NCBI RefSeq assembly: GCF_004683865.2
Contig: NZ_CP038439.1
Location: forward strand, 846,501-910,500
Reading direction: 5' to 3'
Length of the DNA stretch: 64,000 bases
From: Paracoccus liaowanqingii
GTDB taxonomy: Bacteria; Pseudomonadota; Alphaproteobacteria; Rhodobacterales; Rhodobacteraceae
This document shows, in pieces, positions 26,862 through 37,116 of this stretch. The stretch's first letter is position 1, and each line of letters starts with the position of its first letter. The notes beneath the pieces were generated by a model. That model did no database searches. It was not told the DNA's origin and saw nothing but the letters and a program-made list of their open reading frames with translations. Made by a program: the position numbers and the translations under genes.

Positions 26862-28166
26862 TCAGGCAGGCAGATCGAGGATCGCCGCCAGACCGCCCAG
26901 ATCCGAGCGTTCCAGACGCAACTCGCCGCCATGCAACGCGGCCAGATCGGCCACGATGGCCAGTCCCAGCCCGGCGCCGGGGGGGCCCAGCTCGTCCAGC
27001 CGGGCGCCCCGGATCAGCGCGCGGGGGGCCTGCGTCGCATCCAGGCCCGGGCCGTCATCGTCAATGCGCAGGATCAGGCGGTCAGGGGACGGCGTCACGG
27101 TCAGGCGCAGGCGGGTGCGGCCCCATTTCACGGAATTCTCGGAGAGGTTGCCGATCATCTCCTCCAGATCCTGACGTTCGCCGGGGAAGGCGGCGTCCGG
27201 GGGGCAGTGGACCTCGACCTGCATGCCCTTGTCGGAGAGGGGCCAGCGCAGGACCAGAAGGATATCGTCGATCACCGGGGCGATGGGGGTCCGCTGACCC
27301 AGCAGGCGGGGCCCGGCCTGACGCGCGCGGCGCAGGTGCCAGCCGATCAGCCGGTCCATGCGGGTGATCAGCGCCTGACCCGCATGATCCGAGGGCAATT
27401 CGTTGGACAAGGCCGACAGGGGCGTCTTCAGCGAATGGGCCAGATTGCCCAGATGCTGGCGCGAGCGGGCCAGCAGGGTGGCGTTCTGGTCCAGCGCCGC
27501 GTTGATCTCGTCGGTCAGGGGGCGCAGTTCGGACACGTCGGGGCGGGCCAGCCGGTCGACGCCCCCCGCGCGCACCCGCGCCAGATCGGCGCGCAGCCGG
27601 TCGAGGCTGCGCAGCCCCATCGTCACCTGGATGACGCTGGCAGCCGCCAGCCCCAGCCCCAGAACCGCCAGCGCCACGGCCAGAGGGCGGATGATCTGCG
27701 CCAGGCTCGCCTCGATCTCGGACAGGGGGGCGGTGACGGTGACGGCGACCAGGGCGTCGCTGTCGGGGATGGTCAGCTCGCGCCGCAGCACGCGCAGGCC
27801 CGCGCCGTCGGTGTCGCGGCCCGCAGCGCCGGTCAGATCGCCCCCCGGCCCCGACAGCTGCCCGTCCAGCAGCGATCCCGACCGCGCCACCGCCGCCCCG
27901 TCCGCCGCCACCTGCCAGTACCAGCCCGACAGCGGGAGGGTGAAGCGCACGTCCAGCGGCGTGTCGTCCAGCTCAATGCGATCGTCGTCGCCCTCGACCT
28001 CCAGCTGGCCGATCAGGCTGTCGGCGATGGCCAGCGTTTCCGCATCGAAGCGGTCGGTCACGAAATCCTTCAGCAGATGCGCGATCAGCAGGAAGGCCGC
28101 CAGCAGCGCCGCCGACAGCCAGACCGCCGCCAGCAGCAGCAGCCGGCCCCGGATGGACCGCGTCAC
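26862..28166 (-). CDS. Sensor histidine kinase (OmpR-partner type)
   Basis: This 434-aa inner-membrane kinase has a first helix at about residues 8-32, a periplasmic sensor region, a second helix near residue 150, a HAMP-like linker, the H-box NLAHSLKTPLSALSNE with the phospho-acceptor His, and an ATPase domain with the N-box GNLSENSVKW, DDDGPGLD and GLGLAIVADLAALHG. Its layout resembles PhoQ or FeuQ kinases. Its start overlaps the regulator stop (ATGA). With the PepSY gene it forms a three-gene unit facing a secreted repeat protein. The signal is unknown; divalent cations or cell-envelope stress are possible by analogy. Confidence 0.93.
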   Translation of the reverse strand: MTRSIRGRLLLLAAVWLSAALLAAFLLIAHLLKDFVTDRFDAETLAIADSLIGQLEVEGDDDRIELDDTPLDVRFTLPLSGWYWQVAADGAAVARSGSLLDGQLSGPGGDLTGAAGRDTDGAGLRVLRRELTIPDSDALVAVTVTAPLSEIEASLAQIIRPLAVALAVLGLGLAAASVIQVTMGLRSLDRLRADLARVRAGGVDRLARPDVSELRPLTDEINAALDQNATLLARSRQHLGNLAHSLKTPLSALSNELPSDHAGQALITRMDRLIGWHLRRARQAGPRLLGQRTPIAPVIDDILLVLRWPLSDKGMQVEVHCPPDAAFPGERQDLEEMIGNLSENSVKWGRTRLRLTVTPSPDRLILRIDDDGPGLDATQAPRALIRGARLDELGPPGAGLGLAIVADLAALHGGELRLERSDLGGLAAILDLPA

Positions 28167-28822
28167 GCGACCCTCAGGACATAGCCCTCGCCGCGCCGGG
28201 TCTCGATCACGCCCTCGCCGACCTTGCGGCGCAGGCGGCCGATGACGACCTCGATCGACTTGAAGTCGCGGTCGGTCTCGGCCTCGTAGAGGTGCTCGGA
28301 CAGCTCGGTCCGGCTGACCACGCGGTCCTGGTGATGGATCAGATAGGTCAGGATGCGCGATTCGAAACCGGTCAGCTTCAGCGCCACGCCGTCGCGGGTG
28401 ATGACGCCCAGCTGCCCGTCCAGCTGCAGCCGCCCCGCCTGGATCTGGGGTCGCGCATGGCCCGCCGCGCGGCGGATCAGGGTCTGGGCCCGCAGCACGA
28501 CCTCGTCCAGGCGGAAGGGCTTGACGGCATAGTCGTCGGCGCCCGCGCGAAAGCCCGCCACCTTGTCGGTCCAGTCGCCCCGCGCGGTCAGGATCAGCAC
28601 CGGCAGGGCGATGCCCTGATCGCGCCAGCGGGTCAGCACCTCGATCCCCGACAGGCCGGGCAGGCCCAGATCCAGGATCGCCACGTCATAGCTTTCGGTG
28701 GCGCCCAGAAACTCTCCTTGGGTGCCGTCGGCGGCATGGTCGGTCACGAAGCCGGCCTGGATCATGGCCTGGGACAGCTGGTCGGCCAGAAGGGGGTCGT
28801 CCTCGACGATCAAGGCGCGCAT
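28163..28822 (-). CDS. OmpR/PhoB-family response regulator
   Basis: This 219-aa regulator has a receiver domain with acidic residues EDD (7-9), phospho-acceptor Asp51 in AILDLGLPG, and the conserved Thr and Lys in LILTARG and YAVKPF. The C-terminal winged helix contains LTGFESRILTYLIHH and VVIGRLRRKVG. The ATG at 28822 puts the receiver at the N-terminus. It lies 4 nt after the PepSY gene stop and overlaps the kinase gene, so the three are one operon. Confidence 0.94.
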   Translation of the reverse strand: MRALIVEDDPLLADQLSQAMIQAGFVTDHAADGTQGEFLGATESYDVAILDLGLPGLSGIEVLTRWRDQGIALPVLILTARGDWTDKVAGFRAGADDYAVKPFRLDEVVLRAQTLIRRAAGHARPQIQAGRLQLDGQLGVITRDGVALKLTGFESRILTYLIHHQDRVVSRTELSEHLYEAETDRDFKSIEVVIGRLRRKVGEGVIETRRGEGYVLRVA

Positions 28823-28826
28823 GGGG

Positions 28827-29195
28827 TCAGTCCTGGGGTTGGGACGGGGCAGGGCGGCGGGCCTGCAGCTGGCCGCGCCCGGCCACCTCCAGGAACCGCC
28901 CCGTGCGGGCATCGACGCGGATGTTGAGGCGATTGCGCTCGGACGTCAGCAGGCGAAATTCATAGACCAGCTCGGCGCCCATCGCGCGTTCCTGCGGCGA
29001 GGGGGGCCGGGTCTCGGCGGCCAGCAGCCGCCCGGCATAGCGGGTGGTGACGGCCTCGGCGATCTGGTGGAAGGGCATGGGGCGAAAGCTGGTGGCCCAA
29101 GGGTCGACCGCATCGGGCGGCGGCGCGGGCTGCGCCGCCACGGGCGGGGCCAGCAGCAGGACCATCAGAATCGCAAGGGGGGCGGGGCGTCTCAT
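28827..29195 (-). CDS. PepSY-domain periplasmic protein
   Basis: This 122-aa protein has a signal peptide of about 22 residues (cleavage after VAAQ or nearby) and a single PepSY-like domain: FHQIAEAVTTRYAGRLLAAET, then YEFRLLTSERNRLNIRVDARTGRFLEVAG. PepSY domains occur with two-component systems and are thought to inhibit or sense in the periplasm. It is the first gene of the unit with the response regulator and kinase, so it probably modulates that sensor. The ATG at 29195 is chosen because the signal peptide begins there. Confidence 0.8.
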   Translation of the reverse strand: MRRPAPLAILMVLLLAPPVAAQPAPPPDAVDPWATSFRPMPFHQIAEAVTTRYAGRLLAAETRPPSPQERAMGAELVYEFRLLTSERNRLNIRVDARTGRFLEVAGRGQLQARRPAPSQPQD

Positions 29196-29331
29196 GGGGG
29201 CATTATGGCCATGCCAACCCCAATGAAAACCAAATGCCGCATTGGCGCTTCGTTCGGGCGCCTTGGGGTAGATGTGATTCGTCGCGGGCCACCATCGACG
29301 GCCACGCCAGAACGTTACAGGAGAAGACCCC

Positions 29332-30345
29332 ATGACCCTCACCCATCTCGCCTCGACCGCCGCGCTGATCGCCCTTGTCACAGGCACGGCTCCCGTGGTC
29401 GCCCAGACCGCCCCCCCGGCGCCCGCCACTGCCTCGACGACCGGCGGCGTAGAGCTGCCCGCCCTGCTGCAGGGTCTGGACCTGGGCCGCGTCAGCGTCG
29501 AGACCAAGCGCGACGGCCAGCGCGAATACGAGGGCACCCTGCCCGACGGCACCGAGATCGAGGCCGAGTTCGACATGGCCGGCAACCTGATCAAGGTCGA
29601 GGCCGATGACGGCATCCTGCCCGCCCCGGTCGTCGATGCCGCCTTGCCGGCCGCGCTGCGCGGCCACGAGGCGCTGTCGCTGTTCGCCACCTTCGAGGAG
29701 ATCAAGACCCACCCCCGCCATCTGGAGATCAAGGGCCACAGCGAGGCGGGCGATGAGGTCGAGGTCAAGTTCGCCCCCGACAACAGCCTGATCGAGATCG
29801 AGACCGACGACATGGCCATGCCGCAGGCGATGATCGACACGATCCTGCCGCAGGCCGTCCGCTCCAACGAGATCATCTCGCAGTTCGGGATGATCGAGGA
29901 GATCAAGGCGGAATACGGACGCTTCGAGGTCAAGGGCGAGGATGCCCAGGGCGAGGACATGCGCGCGCAGTTCGACGAGGCGGGCAACGTGCTGCGCTTT
30001 GCCCGCGATGGAGAGCGCGACGGTAATCGCGAGGGGCGCGGCCCGCGCCACGAGCGGGGCGATCACGGGCGCGGCGATCACGACCGCGGCCCGCGCGGTG
30101 ACGGTCCCCGGGGTGACATGATGCGCGGCGACGGCCCCCGCGGCGACGCGCGCGGTCAGGCGCCGGCGCTGGAGTTCGACACGGTGGCCGTGAATGCCAG
30201 CCTGACCCAGGCCGGATATTCGGCCTTCGGCCTGTTGCGTCAGCACGGCCCCCGCGTGATGCTGGACGCCACCAACCCGCAGGGCGAGGCGGTCACGCTG
30301 GAACTGGACCCCGAGGGCGAGGTCCTGCGCGAAACCGCGCGCTGA
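29332..30345 (+). CDS. Secreted repeat protein with an Arg/Gly/Asp-rich low-complexity segment
   Basis: This 337-aa protein starts with a signal peptide (about residues 1-24, ending VVAQ). Residues about 40-225 contain three related units, each with a beta-strand pattern ending in EIEAEFDMAGNLIKVE, EVEVKFAPDNSLIEIE or DMRAQFDEAGNVLRFA, which resemble PepSY-type folds. Residues about 226-276 are rich in Arg, Gly, Asp and His (RGDHGRGDHDRG), a possible cation-binding tract. A globular tail follows. An acaggaga ribosome site precedes the ATG. It is divergent from the PepSY/two-component operon across a 136-bp gap, suggesting it is a target of that system. No family name can be given. Confidence 0.75.
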   Translation: MTLTHLASTAALIALVTGTAPVVAQTAPPAPATASTTGGVELPALLQGLDLGRVSVETKRDGQREYEGTLPDGTEIEAEFDMAGNLIKVEADDGILPAPVVDAALPAALRGHEALSLFATFEEIKTHPRHLEIKGHSEAGDEVEVKFAPDNSLIEIETDDMAMPQAMIDTILPQAVRSNEIISQFGMIEEIKAEYGRFEVKGEDAQGEDMRAQFDEAGNVLRFARDGERDGNREGRGPRHERGDHGRGDHDRGPRGDGPRGDMMRGDGPRGDARGQAPALEFDTVAVNASLTQAGYSAFGLLRQHGPRVMLDATNPQGEAVTLELDPEGEVLRETAR

Positions 30346-30369
30346 TCCCCGATCCGCGCATCCTGAAGC

Positions 30370-30395
30370 AGGGCCGTCCCGACCGGGGCGGCCCT
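30370..30395 (+). terminator. Terminator after the secreted repeat protein gene
   Basis: The stem AGGGCCGTCCC / GGGGCGGCCCT pairs over 11 bp with one G-T pair and a 4-nt loop, 24 nt after the stop codon. It ends in TT only. Its position argues for terminator function. Confidence 0.65.
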
Positions 30396-30515
30396 TGGCA
30401 TGTCGGGCGCGCCGCCCGGGACGGGACCGGCCAGAAAGAGACTTTGCGAAATCGCCCCTGCGGTCTAACCTGCCGCGCGGGACCGCACCGGCGGCGCTGT
30501 CATTTCACTGACACG

Positions 30516-30535
30516 GCAATCGGTTACCGGATTGC
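30516..30535. promoter_or_regulatory. Palindrome upstream of the polyamine-type importer
   Basis: GCAATCGGTTACCGGATTGC contains outer arms GCAATC/GATTGC and an inner CGGTTACCG. It lies 33 nt before the binding-protein ATG. The layout resembles LacI- or GntR-type operators. A shorter inverted repeat TGTCA-tttcac-TGACA lies 5' of it. No regulator gene is adjacent. Confidence 0.4.
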
Positions 30536-30567
30536 GGCTGACGACATGAACATGGAGGATCACCAAG

Positions 30568-31686
30568 ATGACACGGATCGACCGACGCGGCCTGCTGCGC
30601 GGGGCTGCGGCCACCGCCGGGGTGACGCTGGCCTCGCCCTACCTCGCCCGGCGCGCGATGGCGCAGGGTGCGGGCACGGTGAACATCTTTGCCTGGGCCG
30701 GTTACCTGAACGACGAGATCCTGGCCGCCTTCACCGAGGCCACCGGGATCACCCCGAACTTCACCCCCTACGGCACCAATGACGAGCTGCTCAACCAGCT
30801 GCGCGCCAACAACGGCGCGGGCTTCGACCTGATCTGGCCGACCGTGGACCGCGTGCCGAACTATGTCGAGTTCGGGCTGGTCCAGCCCATCGACGAGGCC
30901 CGCGTCGAGGTCGCCCGCGTGCTGCCGAGCGCGTGGGAGAACTCGGTCAACCTGGGCGCCGTGGTGGACGGGGCCCGCTATCAGGTGCCGACCGACTGGG
31001 GCACCGAGGCGGTGGCCTTCGACCGCGACCAGCGCCCGCTGGACTATGGCACGGCCTCCTATGGCGACATCTGGAATGACGGGGCGCAGGCCACCGTGCG
31101 CGCCCATTCCGCGCTGATCGGCCTAGGCCTGTGGCTGGAGGCCGAGGGCCGTCTGCCGCGCCCGCTGCTGGACGCCTTCACCTCGCCCGAGGCGCAGACC
31201 GAGATCTTCGACGTGATCCTGGCCGAGGCCGTCGAACGCAAGGGCAACGTCATCCAGTTCTGGAACAACGAGAACGAGGCGCAGGGCGCCTTCCGCGTCA
31301 ATGGAGCCAATGTCGGCCAGACCTGGGATTCGACCGCAGCGACGCTGGCGCGCGAGGGGCTGCCCATCGGCTTCATCGCGCCGCGCGAGGGCGCGCTGGC
31401 CTGGATGGAGGGCCTGTCGATCCCCACGGGCGCCGAGAACCTGGACGAGGCCTATGCCTTCATCAACTGGTTCCTGACCCCCGAGGCGGGCGCGATGTAC
31501 ACCAACGCGACCTCGATCAACTCGACCGCGGTGGGGTCGGACCAGCTGATCTCGGACGAGGCGCGGGCCTTCTTCGCCGCCGCCTATCCGGAGGATGCCC
31601 TGGACAAGCTGTGGTGGTGGCCGATCCAGGAAAGCTGGTATGTGACCAAGCGCAACGAATATCAGGACCGCTTCCTGTCGGCCTGA
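30568..31686 (+). CDS. Polyamine-type ABC transporter substrate-binding protein, Tat-exported
   Basis: This 372-aa periplasmic protein belongs to the PotD/PotF cluster. The N-terminus DRRGLLRGAAATAG with a twin Arg and an AMAQ cleavage site indicates export by the Tat pathway in a folded state. The mature protein starts NIFAWAGYLNDEILAAF and contains the conserved YQVPTDWGTEAVAF and WMEGLSIPTGAENLDEAYAFINW. Spermidine, putrescine or a related cation is likely by family; the exact ligand is unknown. A ggagg ribosome site precedes the ATG. A strong hairpin separates it from the ATPase gene. Confidence 0.93.
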   Translation: MTRIDRRGLLRGAAATAGVTLASPYLARRAMAQGAGTVNIFAWAGYLNDEILAAFTEATGITPNFTPYGTNDELLNQLRANNGAGFDLIWPTVDRVPNYVEFGLVQPIDEARVEVARVLPSAWENSVNLGAVVDGARYQVPTDWGTEAVAFDRDQRPLDYGTASYGDIWNDGAQATVRAHSALIGLGLWLEAEGRLPRPLLDAFTSPEAQTEIFDVILAEAVERKGNVIQFWNNENEAQGAFRVNGANVGQTWDSTAATLAREGLPIGFIAPREGALAWMEGLSIPTGAENLDEAYAFINWFLTPEAGAMYTNATSINSTAVGSDQLISDEARAFFAAAYPEDALDKLWWWPIQESWYVTKRNEYQDRFLSA

Positions 31687-31695
31687 CCCCTTGGC

Positions 31696-31718
31696 GGGGC
31701 GCCCCCGACGGGCGCCCC
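31696..31718 (+). terminator. Intercistronic hairpin after the polyamine-binding protein gene
   Basis: A perfect 9-bp stem GGGGCGCCC / GGGCGCCCC with a 5-nt loop, followed by CTTGTCTTT, lies 9 nt after the binding-protein stop. It should cause partial termination and keep the binding-protein transcript in excess. Confidence 0.65.
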
Positions 31719-31736
31719 CTTGTCTTTGGAGAGACG

Positions 31737-32793
<1,057 letters not shown>

Positions 32794-32801
<8 letters not shown>

Positions 32802-33675
32802 CCTGAAGAACCGCTTCGGGCCGGGGCTGTCGACGATCTTCGTGACGCTGGTGGTCTTCTGGCTGGCGGGCATGGTGCTGGCCCCGAACCTGATGATGAT
32901 CGACTATGCCCTGCGCCCGAACCTGCCGCCGCAGGCGCTCGGCGGGCCGGACGATGTCTACTCGCTGTCCAACATCCTCTATCTGGCCGGAGAGCCGACG
33001 CACCGGGCGATCTTCTTCAAGACCATCTGGGCCAGCGCGCTGGTGGCCGGGGTGACCTTCCTCGTCTGCTATCCCATCGCCTTCTGGCTGGCGCAGCGCG
33101 CCACGACGGGGCAGCTGGCGGTGGCGATGCTGCTGATCATCATCCCCTTCTTCATCAACGAGGTGCTGCGCACGCTGGCCTGGTTCATCATCCTGGCCTA
33201 TCGCGGCCCGCTGAACGCCGTGCTGATGAACATCGGCCTGATCGACGCGCCGATCCGCTGGCAGGGCGACGGCGGCGTGCTGGCGGCGATGGTCTATGCC
33301 TATATCCTGTTCATGCTGCTGCCGATCTACAATGCCATCGAAAGCCTGGAGAAGGCGCAGATCGAGGCCGCGCGCGACCTGGGCGCGCCCACCTGGCGCA
33401 TCCATGCCCGGGTGGTGATCCCCCATGCGAAGGCGGGCATCGCCACGGGCTTCGTCTTCACCTTCATGCTGGCGGCGGGATCCTATGTCGCGCCCGCGCT
33501 GCTGGGCAGCCCCGGCAGCCGCTGGTTCACCGAGATCATCTACAACTGGTTCTTCGAGGGCGGCGACTGGAACCGCGGCGCGGCCTATGCGCTGGTGCTG
33601 CTGGTCCTGTGCCTGGCCGTCGTGCTGGTCACGCTGAAGCTGGTGCGTGTCAACCTGACGGATGTGGCGAAATGA
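32794..33675 (+). CDS. Polyamine-type ABC transporter permease (PotB type)
   Basis: This 293-aa inner-membrane subunit has about six helices, a long first periplasmic loop, and an EAA loop reading IEAARDLGAPTWRIHARVVIPHAKAG. The ATG at 32794 starts inside the last codons of the ATPase gene, an 8-nt overlap that signals translational coupling. It pairs with the PotC-type permease that follows. Length is normal. Confidence 0.94.
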
Positions 33676-34460
33676 GGGCCGAAAGCATCCTGCGCGCGAT
33701 GATGGCCCTCTATCTGGGCGTCTTCGTGCTGTACCTGTTCGCGCCGCTGGTCATCATGGGGGCGGCGGCCTTCAACGAAAGCCGCTTTCCGACCGTGATC
33801 CCGTGGCAGGGCACCACGCTGGAATGGTTCTCGGCCATGTGGGCGGACGCAGCCATGTGGCGGTCGCTGTGGACCTCGGTGCTGATCGCGGTGGCGGTGG
33901 TGGCGATCGTGGTGCCGGTGGGCACGGCGGCGGCGCTGGTCCTGACCTCGCTGCATGCCCGGGCGCGCGGCGTGGCTTATGCGGTCATGGTCTCGCCGCT
34001 GCTGACGCCGGGGGTGGTGATCGGCATTTCCACCCTGATCCTGTGGCGGCAGCTGGGCGTGGGCGGCGGGATCTTCCTGATCGTGCTGGCGCAATCGACC
34101 TTCATCATCAGCTATGTGATGCTGATGGTGATGGCGCGGCTGCAACGCTTCGACCGCACGCAGGAGGAGGCCGCCCTGGGCCTGGGCGCCTCGCGCATGA
34201 TGGTGTTCCGCCGGGTGCTGCTGCCCTTTCTGCGCCCCGCGCTGCTGGCATCTGGCGGCCTTGCGGTGCTGCAATCGATCGAGAACTACAACACGACCCT
34301 CTTCGTGCGCGGGTTCGAGACGCCCCTGACCGTCTTCATCGCCACCAAGGTCCGCACCGGCCTGACGCCGGCGGTGAACGCGCTGGCGCTGATCATCATC
34401 GTCGCCACCGTCATCGGCGCCATCGCCTACGAGATCGCGCGGCGCCGCAAGGCGGCCTAG
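33672..34460 (+). CDS. Polyamine-type ABC transporter permease (PotC type)
   Basis: This 262-aa inner-membrane subunit has six helices and an EAA loop reading EEAALGLGASRMMVFRRVLLPFLRPAL. It starts with an ATGA overlap on the previous gene and is the last gene of the importer. Its stop overlaps the stop of the convergent kinase gene by 4 nt. Confidence 0.94.
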   Translation: MRAESILRAMMALYLGVFVLYLFAPLVIMGAAAFNESRFPTVIPWQGTTLEWFSAMWADAAMWRSLWTSVLIAVAVVAIVVPVGTAAALVLTSLHARARGVAYAVMVSPLLTPGVVIGISTLILWRQLGVGGGIFLIVLAQSTFIISYVMLMVMARLQRFDRTQEEAALGLGASRMMVFRRVLLPFLRPALLASGGLAVLQSIENYNTTLFVRGFETPLTVFIATKVRTGLTPAVNALALIIIVATVIGAIAYEIARRRKAA

Positions 34461-35074
34461 CCGTTGGGCAGGATCAGGTCGGCCGCGCGGCTGGCGCCCA
34501 GCACCAGATCGACATTGGGCAGGTCGTTCTGCATCACCTTGGCCTGCGCCTGATCGGCGGGCAGGGCGCGCCAGCGGGCGGTCAGCCGCGCCTCCAGCAC
34601 CGGGCGGGCGACCTGCAGCATGACCGTCAGCGCGAAATGCGGCGCCAGATCGCGCCAGCCGGGGCGGTCCAGCAGAAGATAGTTCCCCTCGACCAGGATC
34701 AGCCGCGCCTGCGGGGGGATCTCGCGCGCGGCGGCGCGGCTGATCTCAAGGTTGCGGTCGAAGACGGGGACCAGCACGGTGCGGCCGTCGTCGCGCGCCA
34801 GCCGGTTCAGCATCGCGGCGAAGCCGTCCAGATCGAAGGTCTGCGGCGCCCCCTTGCGCGCCAGATCGCCCCGCGCCGACAGAAGCCCGTCATCCAGGTG
34901 ATAGCCGTCCATCGGCAGCAGCGCCGCGCCTGGAACCTCGCGCAGCAGCGCCTCGGTCACGTGGCTCTTGCCCGCGCCCGGGGGGCCGGCCAGCGCCACC
35001 ATCCGCCGCGCGGGGCCCCGTGCCAGATCCCGCAACCGCGCTGCCAGCTGCGGCAGATCCGTCTTCTCGCTCAT
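34457..35074 (-). CDS. P-loop kinase of the phosphoribulokinase/uridine kinase family
   Basis: This 205-aa protein has a P-loop GPPGAGKSHV near residue 30, the block LLPMDGYHLDDGLL (substrate-binding Asp and His), and LILVEGNYLLLDRPGW, matching small sugar or nucleoside kinases such as the FrcK-like proteins found beside sugar ABC operons in alphaproteobacteria. A ggggg-rich ribosome site lies before the ATG at 35074. It is convergent with the polyamine importer and divergent from dctB, so context does not name a substrate. Fructose or another sugar is possible. Confidence 0.8.
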   Translation of the reverse strand: MSEKTDLPQLAARLRDLARGPARRMVALAGPPGAGKSHVTEALLREVPGAALLPMDGYHLDDGLLSARGDLARKGAPQTFDLDGFAAMLNRLARDDGRTVLVPVFDRNLEISRAAAREIPPQARLILVEGNYLLLDRPGWRDLAPHFALTVMLQVARPVLEARLTARWRALPADQAQAKVMQNDLPNVDLVLGASRAADLILPNG

Positions 35075-35208
35075 GGTCTTGCCCCCTTCGGTCCCCCGGT
35101 CCCGCCAATCAGTCCCATGCCCGCCCCGCTGCGGCAAGAGGCACGGGCGGGCTTGCCCCGGCGCCCGCACCGGGGGAAGATGCCGACCGGCAGGACAGGA
35201 GGCCCCGC

Positions 35209-37116
35209 GTGGAGCAGGCGACAGAGTCGATCGGCCCCCGGCGGGGCACGGACCGCGACCTGCGGCAGCGCCCCTGGGCCGCGGGCTTCGGCAGGCCCTT
35301 GGCGCGGCACCGGCGGCGGGCGGCGGCCATCGCCTTCCTGGCGGTCATCGGATGGGCGATGCTGGTGCAGGCGAATGGCTGGCTGGCCACGCGGTCGATC
35401 ATCGCCACGGTCCCGCAGGGCGAGAACATCCTGCGCCTCGCCGTCTCGGGCCTGCGCGGCGAGCTTGCGCGCCACGAACGCCTGCCCGACCTGATGTCGC
35501 GCGCGCCCGTCCTGACGGCGGCGCTGCGCCCCGATCCGGGCCGCGCCGACATCGCCGCCGCCAACCTGTATCTGCGCCATGTGGCCCAGCTGATGGGCCT
35601 GTCGGACGCCTATATCATGACGCCGGACGGGCGCACGGTGGCGGCCAGCAATTTCGACCAGTCGCTCAGCTTCGTGGGCGAGGTGTTTGATTACCGGCCC
35701 TATTTCGCGGATGCGCTGGCGGGCGGGCAGGGGCGGTTCTTCGCGCTTGGCACCACCTCGGGCAAGCGGGGCTACTACTTCGGGGCGGCGGTGCGGGACC
35801 GGGGGCGGGTGCTGGGCGTGCTGGCGCTGAAGGTCGACGTGGACGCCATCGAGGACAGCTGGCGGGCCGCCGAATACGAGATGATCGTGACCGACAGCGA
35901 GGGGATCGTCTTTCTGGCCAGCCGTCGCGACTGGCAGTTCCGGTCCCTGGCGCCGCTGACGGACGCGGCCCGCGCCCGCATCGCCGCGACCCGCCGCTAT
36001 GACGACGAGCCGCTGGACATGCTGCCCCTGCAGCCGGCGGGCGAGGTGGGCGGGCACCGGATGCTGCGTCTGGACCGCCCCGGTGCGCGGCGCGAGTTCG
36101 TGACCGTGGCCGAGGCGATGCCCGAGGCGGGCTGGACGGTGCAGGTGCTGCTGGACACGGCGCCCGCGCGGCGGCAGGCGCTGATGGCCTCGGTCGCGGG
36201 AATGCTGATCCTCTGGGCGGGTCCTGCGGGGCTGATGGCCTGGGCGCAGCGCCGGGCGCGTCTGCGCGAACGCCTGTCGATCCAGGCCGAGGCGCAGGCC
36301 CAGCTGGAGGGGCGCGTCGCCGCCCGCACCGCCGAACTGGCCGAGGTCAACGCCCGCCTTGGCGCCGAGGTCGAGGAACGCCGCGCGACCGAGGCCGAGC
36401 TGCGCCGCACGCAGCGCCATCTGGTGCAATCGGCCAAGCTGGCGGCGCTCGGCCAGATGTCGGCGGCGCTGTCGCACGAACTCAGCCAGCCCTTGGGGGC
36501 GGTGCGCAACTTCGCGGCCAATGCGCTGACCTATCTGGACCGCGACCGGGTGCCGGACGCGCGCCAGAACGTCACCCGCATCCTGTCCCTGACCGACCGC
36601 ATGACCGAGATCGGCCGCACCCTGCGCAACTTCGCCCGCAAGCCCAATGCCGCCCTGTCCGACGTGGACCTGCACGATGTGCTGCGCGACGCGCTGGAGG
36701 TGATCGCCTGGCGCATCGGCAAGCGCCCGGTGACGCTGGACGTCGACCTGCCGCCCGGCCCCCTGCTGGTGCGGGCGGGCCCGGTGCGGTTCCAGCAGGT
36801 GATCGTCAACCTGCTGTCCAACGCGCTGGATGCGCTGGAGGGGCAGGAGGACGCCGTCATCCGCCTGCGCGCCGAGGCCGGGCCGGGGCGGGTCGTGCTG
36901 ACCGTCTCGGACAATGGGCCGGGCATCCCCGAGGGGCTGGACGACCGGATCTTCGATCCGTTCTTCTCGACCAAGGGGGTGGGGGCCGGGCTGGGGCTGG
37001 GGCTGTCGATCTCGTTCAACATCGTCAAGGATTTCGGCGGCGAGCTGCGCCTGCTGCGCCAGCCCGGGGGCGCGGCCTTCCAGATCGACCTGCCGCGCGC
37101 CGAGGTGTCGTCATGA
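35209..37116 (+). CDS. dctB: C4-dicarboxylate-type sensor histidine kinase
   Basis: This 635-aa kinase has a first membrane helix at about residues 38-60, a large periplasmic double-Cache-like sensor (RHVAQLMGLSDAYIMTPDGRTVAASN, YYFGAAVRDRGRVLGVLALK), a second helix near residue 330, a coiled-coil linker, the H-box ALSHELSQPLGAVRNFAANA and a C-terminal ATPase domain (VIVNLLSNALDAL, DNGPGIPEG, GLGLGLSISFNIV). The GTG at 35209 is chosen because an AGGAGG site lies 6 nt upstream. It overlaps dctD by 4 nt. DctB proteins sense periplasmic dicarboxylates; here the neighbouring TAXI-TRAP genes suggest a related ligand. Confidence 0.92.
   Translation: MEQATESIGPRRGTDRDLRQRPWAAGFGRPLARHRRRAAAIAFLAVIGWAMLVQANGWLATRSIIATVPQGENILRLAVSGLRGELARHERLPDLMSRAPVLTAALRPDPGRADIAAANLYLRHVAQLMGLSDAYIMTPDGRTVAASNFDQSLSFVGEVFDYRPYFADALAGGQGRFFALGTTSGKRGYYFGAAVRDRGRVLGVLALKVDVDAIEDSWRAAEYEMIVTDSEGIVFLASRRDWQFRSLAPLTDAARARIAATRRYDDEPLDMLPLQPAGEVGGHRMLRLDRPGARREFVTVAEAMPEAGWTVQVLLDTAPARRQALMASVAGMLILWAGPAGLMAWAQRRARLRERLSIQAEAQAQLEGRVAARTAELAEVNARLGAEVEERRATEAELRRTQRHLVQSAKLAALGQMSAALSHELSQPLGAVRNFAANALTYLDRDRVPDARQNVTRILSLTDRMTEIGRTLRNFARKPNAALSDVDLHDVLRDALEVIAWRIGKRPVTLDVDLPPGPLLVRAGPVRFQQVIVNLLSNALDALEGQEDAVIRLRAEAGPGRVVLTVSDNGPGIPEGLDDRIFDPFFSTKGVGAGLGLGLSISFNIVKDFGGELRLLRQPGGAAFQIDLPRAEVSS

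Noticed and set aside
28827..29987. Minus-strand extension of the PepSY gene over the secreted repeat protein
   Set aside because: Signal peptide of the PepSY protein starts at 29195, and the plus-strand gene at 29332 has its own signal peptide and ribosome site.
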